A stretch of DNA of 64,000 nucleotides from Oscillospiraceae bacterium (GTDB lineage: Bacteria > Bacillota > Clostridia > Oscillospirales > Oscillospiraceae): contig JAFRPC010000054.1 in the NCBI GenBank assembly GCA_017429325.1, forward strand, positions 32,930 to 96,929. The letters run 5' to 3'. The notes under the pieces were generated by a model. The model searched no databases and was not told where the DNA came from. It was given only the letters and a program-made list of their open reading frames with translations. Shown piece by piece: positions 60,258 through 64,000 of the stretch (its first letter is position 1; every line of letters begins with the position of its first letter). The position numbers and the translations under genes were made by a program.

Positions 60258-61844
60258 TTACACAACGACGTCGAATTTTTCAACATTGCGGAAGCTCGCC
60301 TCGCCGTTCTCGGCGAAGAAGCTCACGTCCTGATCCTCCGGGTCCGGGTACACATTGGCGGTCATCACGTGCCTGCCGCCGTCCAGGAAGAGCTCCAGGG
60401 AGCTCACGTCCAGCAGCAGCTCCATTTCCAGGGCGTCCAGGCGGCCCACCTCGCAGCGGCGGACATTGACCTCGTCCTCCCGGCCCTTGAAGGGCAGACC
60501 GGAGCGGCTGCGGTCGATTTCCACGATCCCGGCCTCCCGGTCGTAGGAGATCACGGTCTCATGCTTCGACCCGCAGAAGACCTTGACGCCTGCCCGTTTG
60601 GCGGTCCCCGGCTCTAAGGTGAAGCGCAGCCGGATCACGTTTCCGCACACGCCGTCCAAAGAGATTTTGCCGTCGCTGACGGAAACAGCGGGACAGGAGA
60701 CCTTGTTTTTGCAGAAGGCGTCCAGCTCCCGGACGGGCTTCTGGATCAGCTGATCCCCCTCCACCCGGAGCTCCCGGGGGAAGGTGTAGGTCCCGGCCCA
60801 GCCCTCCTTCTGGGTGGGGTAGTTGCGGTCCCACATCTCCTTCCAGGCGATCATCACGGCACGGCCGTCCGGCATCCGGAAGCACTGGGCCGCGTAGAAG
60901 TCGAAGCCGCTGTCTGCTTCGCCGATTTTGTCCACCTGAAAGCTTCCGGTCTCAAAATCCAGCCTGCCCAGCATGTAGAGCCCGGAGTGGACGTTCTGAT
61001 ACAGATTGCCCCTCTGCGGAAGGTTCTGCGGACTGGACAGCAGGACCTCTTTCCCATCCAGCTCGAAGTAGTCCGGGCACTCGTAGACGCCGTTCAGCTC
61101 GTAGTAGGCCTCGTCGTACTCCGGCTGCCGGTGGATCAGATGGCCCAGGTACGCCCAGTGATACAGGTCGCGGCTCTTGCAGAGGATCAGGTTGCCGTAT
61201 CCGGCCCGCTGGGTATCGCTGCCGGAAACGTCCGCGGCGGAGGGGGAGCGGAGCGGCTCGTCGGCGTGCCAGGCGGAGGGGTTGACGGGCTTGTCGCCCG
61301 GCTTCGGCGCGGAGGCGCCGTCCCGCTGAGCCCGGGCGGCCCGGAGCGCCGCGATCTCCTCGGCGTTCAGGACCCGGGCGCCGGCGATGAAGTAATACCA
61401 GCCGTCCTTTTGGAAGAGGTGGGGGTCCCGGAAGTCCAGCTCCGAGACCTCGTCGTCCAGCATGTCCGCCGTGAGGATCGGGTTGTTCTCCGCCTTGACA
61501 AACGTGACCCCGCCGTCCTCGGAGACGGCCAGGCACTGGCGCTGCAGCTCCGGCTGGGCCGCCGTGTAGAGCAGATAGAGCTTCCCGTCCTTTTCGATGG
61601 CGGAGCCGGAGCAGCAGCCGCAGAGGACCTCGTAGGGCTGATCCGGCACCAGCGCCACCGGAAGCGCCTCCCAGTGAACGAAGTCCTCCGTGGTGAAGTG
61701 GCCCCAGTGCATGGTGCCCCATTCCGCCTTGTGCGGGTAGTGCTGGAAGAACAGATGGGCTTTTCCGTTGTAGAAAACCGTTCCGTTCGGGTCGTTGGAC
61801 CAGCCCGAAGGCACGGAAGCGTGATATTTCGGCCTGTAGCTCAT
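60258..61844 (-). CDS. GH32 beta-fructosidase (sucrose-6-phosphate hydrolase/invertase type)
   Basis: 528 residues, no signal peptide, so cytosolic. Nucleophile Asp18 in GWSNDPNG, transition-state Asp140 in LDFRDPH, acid/base Glu256 in VYECPDYF: all three catalytic blocks of GH32. A C-terminal beta-sandwich follows (LELFLDGGRHVMTANVYP). Hydrolyses sucrose, sucrose-6-phosphate or fructo-oligosaccharides. Start 61844 has GGGGAGG 9 nt upstream. Oddity: residues about 160-215 form an Ala/Arg/Pro/Ser-rich insert between the second and third motifs. Divergent from pgi, which suits sugar catabolism. Confidence 0.93.
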   Translation of the reverse strand: MSYRPKYHASVPSGWSNDPNGTVFYNGKAHLFFQHYPHKAEWGTMHWGHFTTEDFVHWEALPVALVPDQPYEVLCGCCSGSAIEKDGKLYLLYTAAQPELQRQCLAVSEDGGVTFVKAENNPILTADMLDDEVSELDFRDPHLFQKDGWYYFIAGARVLNAEEIAALRAARAQRDGASAPKPGDKPVNPSAWHADEPLRSPSAADVSGSDTQRAGYGNLILCKSRDLYHWAYLGHLIHRQPEYDEAYYELNGVYECPDYFELDGKEVLLSSPQNLPQRGNLYQNVHSGLYMLGRLDFETGSFQVDKIGEADSGFDFYAAQCFRMPDGRAVMIAWKEMWDRNYPTQKEGWAGTYTFPRELRVEGDQLIQKPVRELDAFCKNKVSCPAVSVSDGKISLDGVCGNVIRLRFTLEPGTAKRAGVKVFCGSKHETVISYDREAGIVEIDRSRSGLPFKGREDEVNVRRCEVGRLDALEMELLLDVSSLELFLDGGRHVMTANVYPDPEDQDVSFFAENGEASFRNVEKFDVVV

Positions 61845-61894
61845 TTGGACGTACCTCCCCATGATTATGCGCAAAAACCCGACTTTCTGCTTTG

Positions 61895-61923
61895 ATTATA
61901 CAGGATTTCTCATAAAAGTGCAA
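61895..61923 (-). promoter_or_regulatory. Promoter of the GH32 gene
   Basis: TTGCAC (61923-61918), 17-nt spacer, perfect TATAAT (61900-61895) on the minus strand, about 50 nt before the start codon at 61844. Confidence 0.7.
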
Positions 61924-61975
61924 TAGAAGAATGTGCCGATTTCCGGCTTGACGCCGAAATGCGGGCGTTTTTTGC

Positions 61976-62004
61976 TTTACATTTATGCCGCGATTTGGTA
62001 TAAT
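61976..62004 (+). promoter_or_regulatory. Promoter of pgi
   Basis: TTTACA (61976-61981), 17-nt spacer, perfect TATAAT (61999-62004) with an extended TGG in front. The transcript start would be near 62011, giving a short leader with AAGGAGG before the ATG at 62038. Confidence 0.75.
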
Positions 62005-62037
62005 GATTCAAAAGAATAAATAAGGAGGTTCTGTCCC

Positions 62038-63621
62038 ATGATCAACTGGAAAAATCTGGATACTTTGAGCGCCTTCAGCAAGCTGAAGGACCTGAAAAAG
62101 CGTGTTGACCTGACCGAAGCAATGGCCGGGGAGGGCGGCGCGGCCCGCGTGGCGAAGTACAGCGTGCCCATTGCCTGCGGCCTTTCCTACAACTACGCGG
62201 CCAAGGCCGTGGACGACGAGATCCTCTCCGCCCTCGCCGAGCTCGCGGCGGAGGCCCAGCTGACGGAGAAGTACGAGGCCCTCTACAACGGCGAGATGAT
62301 CAACACCGGCGAAAAGCGCCTGGTGCTCCATCAGCTCACCCGCGGCCAGCTGGGCGAGCCCGTCATCGCGGACGGCGTGGACAAGCGGGAGTTCTACGTG
62401 GGCGAGCAGAAGAAGGCCGCCGCCTTTGCCGAAAAGGTCCACGCGGGCGAGATCACCAACGCCGCCGGGGAGAAGTTCACCACGGTGGTGCAAATCGGCA
62501 TCGGCGGCAGCGACCTGGGCCCCCGCGCTATGTATCTGGCCCTGGAGAACTGGGCCCGGCAGAACGGCTGCTTCAAGTTAGAGGCCCGCTTCATCAGCAA
62601 CGTGGACCCCGACGACGCGGCGAACGTGCTGAAGAGCATCGACGTGGCCCGCTCCCTCTTCGTGCTGGTCTCCAAATCCGGCACCACCCTGGAGACCCTG
62701 ACCAACGAGTCCTTTGTGAAGGACGCCCTGAAGAACATGGGCCTCGATCCCTCGAAGCACATGGTCGCCGTCACCAGTCAGACCTCGCCCCTGGCGAAGT
62801 CCAGCGACTATCTGGCCGCCTTCTTTATGGACGACTACATCGGCGGTCGCTATTCCTCCAGCTCCTGCGTGGGCGGCGTGGTCCTGTCCCTGGCCTTCGG
62901 CCCCGAGGTCTTCGCCCGCTTCCTGGACGGCGCCCACGCGGCGGACGTGACGGCAAAGGAGACCGACCTGCTGAAGAACCCCGCTATGCTGGACGCTATG
63001 ATCGGTCTCTACGAGCGCAACGTCCTGGGTTATCCCGTCACCGCCGTGCTGCCCTATTCTCAGGCCCTGAGCCGCTTCCCGGCCCACCTGCAGCAGCTGG
63101 ACATGGAATCCAACGGCAAACACGTCAACCGCTTCGGCGAGCCCGTCTGCTATCCCACCGGCCCTGTCATCTTCGGCGAGCCGGGCACCAACGGCCAGCA
63201 CTCCTTCTATCAGCTCCTGCACCAGGGCACGGACATCGTCCCGATGCAGTTCGTGGGCTTTCGCGAGAACCAGGCGGGCATGGACGTGGTCATCCAGGGC
63301 AGCACCAGCCAGCAGAAGCTTTGCGCCAACGTCGCCGCCCAGATCATGGCCTTCGCATGCGGCAAGCAGGACGCGAACCCCAACAAGAGCTTCGACGGCG
63401 GTCGTCCCTCCAGCATCATCATCGGCAAACAGCTCACCCCCGAGGCCCTCGGCGCACTGCTGGCCCACTTTGAGAACAAGGTCATGTTCCAGGGCTTCTG
63501 CTGGAACCTGAACAGCTTCGACCAGGAGGGCGTGCAGCTGGGCAAGGTCCTGGCCAAGCGCGTCCTGGCCCACGAGACCGACGGCGCTCTGAAAGCCTAC
63601 AGCGACCTGCTGGACATCTAA
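62038..63621 (+). CDS. pgi: Glucose-6-phosphate isomerase
   Basis: 527 residues; interconverts glucose-6-phosphate and fructose-6-phosphate in the cytosol. Signatures: VQIGIGGSDLGPRAMY, LVSKSGTTLETLTNESF (sugar-phosphate binding), FGEPGTNGQHSFYQLLHQGTDIVP with the catalytic Glu/His region and SFDQEGVQLGK with the catalytic Lys. Length matches the longer bacterial forms. AAGGAGG lies upstream. Provides the hexose-phosphate node from GH32 products to glycolysis and nucleotide sugars. Confidence 0.97.
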   Translation: MINWKNLDTLSAFSKLKDLKKRVDLTEAMAGEGGAARVAKYSVPIACGLSYNYAAKAVDDEILSALAELAAEAQLTEKYEALYNGEMINTGEKRLVLHQLTRGQLGEPVIADGVDKREFYVGEQKKAAAFAEKVHAGEITNAAGEKFTTVVQIGIGGSDLGPRAMYLALENWARQNGCFKLEARFISNVDPDDAANVLKSIDVARSLFVLVSKSGTTLETLTNESFVKDALKNMGLDPSKHMVAVTSQTSPLAKSSDYLAAFFMDDYIGGRYSSSSCVGGVVLSLAFGPEVFARFLDGAHAADVTAKETDLLKNPAMLDAMIGLYERNVLGYPVTAVLPYSQALSRFPAHLQQLDMESNGKHVNRFGEPVCYPTGPVIFGEPGTNGQHSFYQLLHQGTDIVPMQFVGFRENQAGMDVVIQGSTSQQKLCANVAAQIMAFACGKQDANPNKSFDGGRPSSIIIGKQLTPEALGALLAHFENKVMFQGFCWNLNSFDQEGVQLGKVLAKRVLAHETDGALKAYSDLLDI

Positions 63622-63644
63622 AATTTTCATACAGAAACAGCCAA

Positions 63645-63674
63645 GGCAGGGAAGCACAATTACCTCCCTGCCTG
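63645..63674 (+). terminator. Possible pgi terminator
   Basis: A 9-bp GC-rich stem with a 12-nt loop begins 24 nt after the pgi stop. The following bases (GGTAAATATATTG) are A+T rich but have no T run. Confidence 0.45.
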
Positions 63675-63697
63675 GTAAATATATTGTGAACACACGG

Positions 63698-63861
63698 GGA
63701 CGGTCCAAAACTACTGAAAAAGTCAGCAAATAGTAGCGAAAGCTGAAGTGGTATGGTACAATTGAAGCATTAAAGGCATCAATTAATGGAAGGTACTTCG
63801 ATAGAGTAAATCTAAACATTTTTGCTTGCTGAAATAGATATTTCAATCACACCACCGTCCC
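63698..63861. repeat. Possible small non-autonomous element with inverted ends
   Basis: GGGACGGT at 63698-63705 and its exact complement ACCGTCCC at 63854-63861 bracket 164 bp of A+T-rich, non-coding DNA unlike the surrounding high-GC genes. GGGACGGT-type ends are common in dispersed Firmicute intergenic repeats. The arms are short, so chance is possible. Confidence 0.35.
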
Positions 63862-63942
63862 AATGCCATTAAGTCAGGAAATATCCGTCAAAAAAGTTTT
63901 GTAAAAATGCAAAAACCACTTGACAAATGGATAAAAATGTGC

Positions 63943-63990
63943 GGCCGCGCTGGCGCCTTATTTGAATTTTTCAGCGGTGCCAGCGCGGCC
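63943..63990. repeat. 15-bp inverted repeat at the window end
   Basis: GGCCGCGCTGGCGCC (63943-63957) pairs with GGTGCCAGCGCGGCC (63976-63990) with one G-U pair and an 18-nt loop. A T run (ATTTTT) lies inside the loop rather than after the stem. It is either a terminator for a leftward gene beyond the window or a leader structure. Confidence 0.45.
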
Positions 63991-64000
63991 CTTAAAGTGA

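Larger units (their letters stand above)
63622..64000. other. Intergenic end of window, no gene seen
   Basis: Contains a 9-bp hairpin just after pgi (AGGCAGGGA 63645-63653, TCCCTGCCT 63666-63674), a possible small element bounded by GGGACGGT and ACCGTCCC, and a long hairpin near 63943-63990. No ribosome site followed by a convincing frame is present. TTGACA at 63920 has no -10 box at the right distance. Confidence 0.6.

Noticed and set aside
63920-63950. Promoter at TTGACA 63920
   Set aside because: No TATAAT-like box lies 16-18 nt downstream; that position is the GC-rich hairpin arm.

Overview
The window looks like a chromosomal piece of a high-GC, strictly anaerobic Clostridia member, most likely an Oscillospiraceae-type gut bacterium. 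This is inferred from strong Shine-Dalgarno sites (AGGAGG-like) before most genes, TTGACA/TATAAT promoters, an ATP-dependent PEP carboxykinase, a rubrerythrin beside a DUF134-NifX fusion, an AAA-DUF4143 ATPase, and REP-like GTAGGG...CCCTAC hairpins. No rRNA, tRNA, CRISPR array, prophage or intact insertion sequence was seen.

Layout. (1) 1-1544 (+): 3' part of pckA, then a 23-bp perfect hairpin and a convergent acylphosphatase gene (1623-1889, -). (2) About 2.0-55.2 kb, entirely on the minus strand: a surface-glycopolymer locus of about 50 tightly spaced genes, read right to left from a promoter near 55.25 kb and closed by a perfect 20-bp hairpin at 1971-2013. (3) 55.3-56.3 kb (-): a nitrilase-superfamily amidase with its own promoter. 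(4) 56.3-64 kb: an AAA-DUF4143 ATPase (+) whose promoter sits in a large palindrome, a GNAT acetyltransferase (-), DUF134-NifX plus rubrerythrin (+) behind a repeated GACRTATGTC dyad, a GH32 fructosidase (-) and divergent pgi (+).

The glycopolymer locus holds parts normally found in different systems. Nucleotide-sugar supply: rfbA, rfbB and a DegT aminotransferase (dTDP-4-amino-4,6-dideoxyhexose), ugd (UDP-glucuronate) and a TviB/WbpO-like dehydrogenase (UDP-HexNAc-uronate). Teichoic-acid-like parts: a TagD-like cytidylyltransferase, a TagF-like glycerophosphotransferase and two LicD proteins. Assembly: more than ten glycosyltransferases, including a GT10 fucosyltransferase and a GT-D fold enzyme. 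Export: a Wzm/Wzt ABC transporter whose ATPase has a C-terminal extension, together with an EpsG-type polymerase. Decoration: four acyltransferase-3 genes (one broken by a TAG codon), two hexapeptide acyltransferases and a NodB-like deacetylase.

The unusual layer is amide and acyl chemistry. There are six ATP-grasp proteins (two are close paralogues), two asparagine-synthetase-like proteins, a class III aminotransferase, a BKACE (DUF849) enzyme next to a PglD/NeuD-like acyltransferase, and a run of TIM-barrel protein, MmgE/PrpD protein and 2-hydroxyacid dehydrogenase. The simplest reading, which is inference, is a polymer whose uronic-acid carboxylates and sugar amines carry amino-acid or unusual acyl groups made in the locus. 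An initiating phosphoglycosyltransferase, a GDP-fucose pathway and rmlC/rmlD are absent from the window, so other loci must take part.
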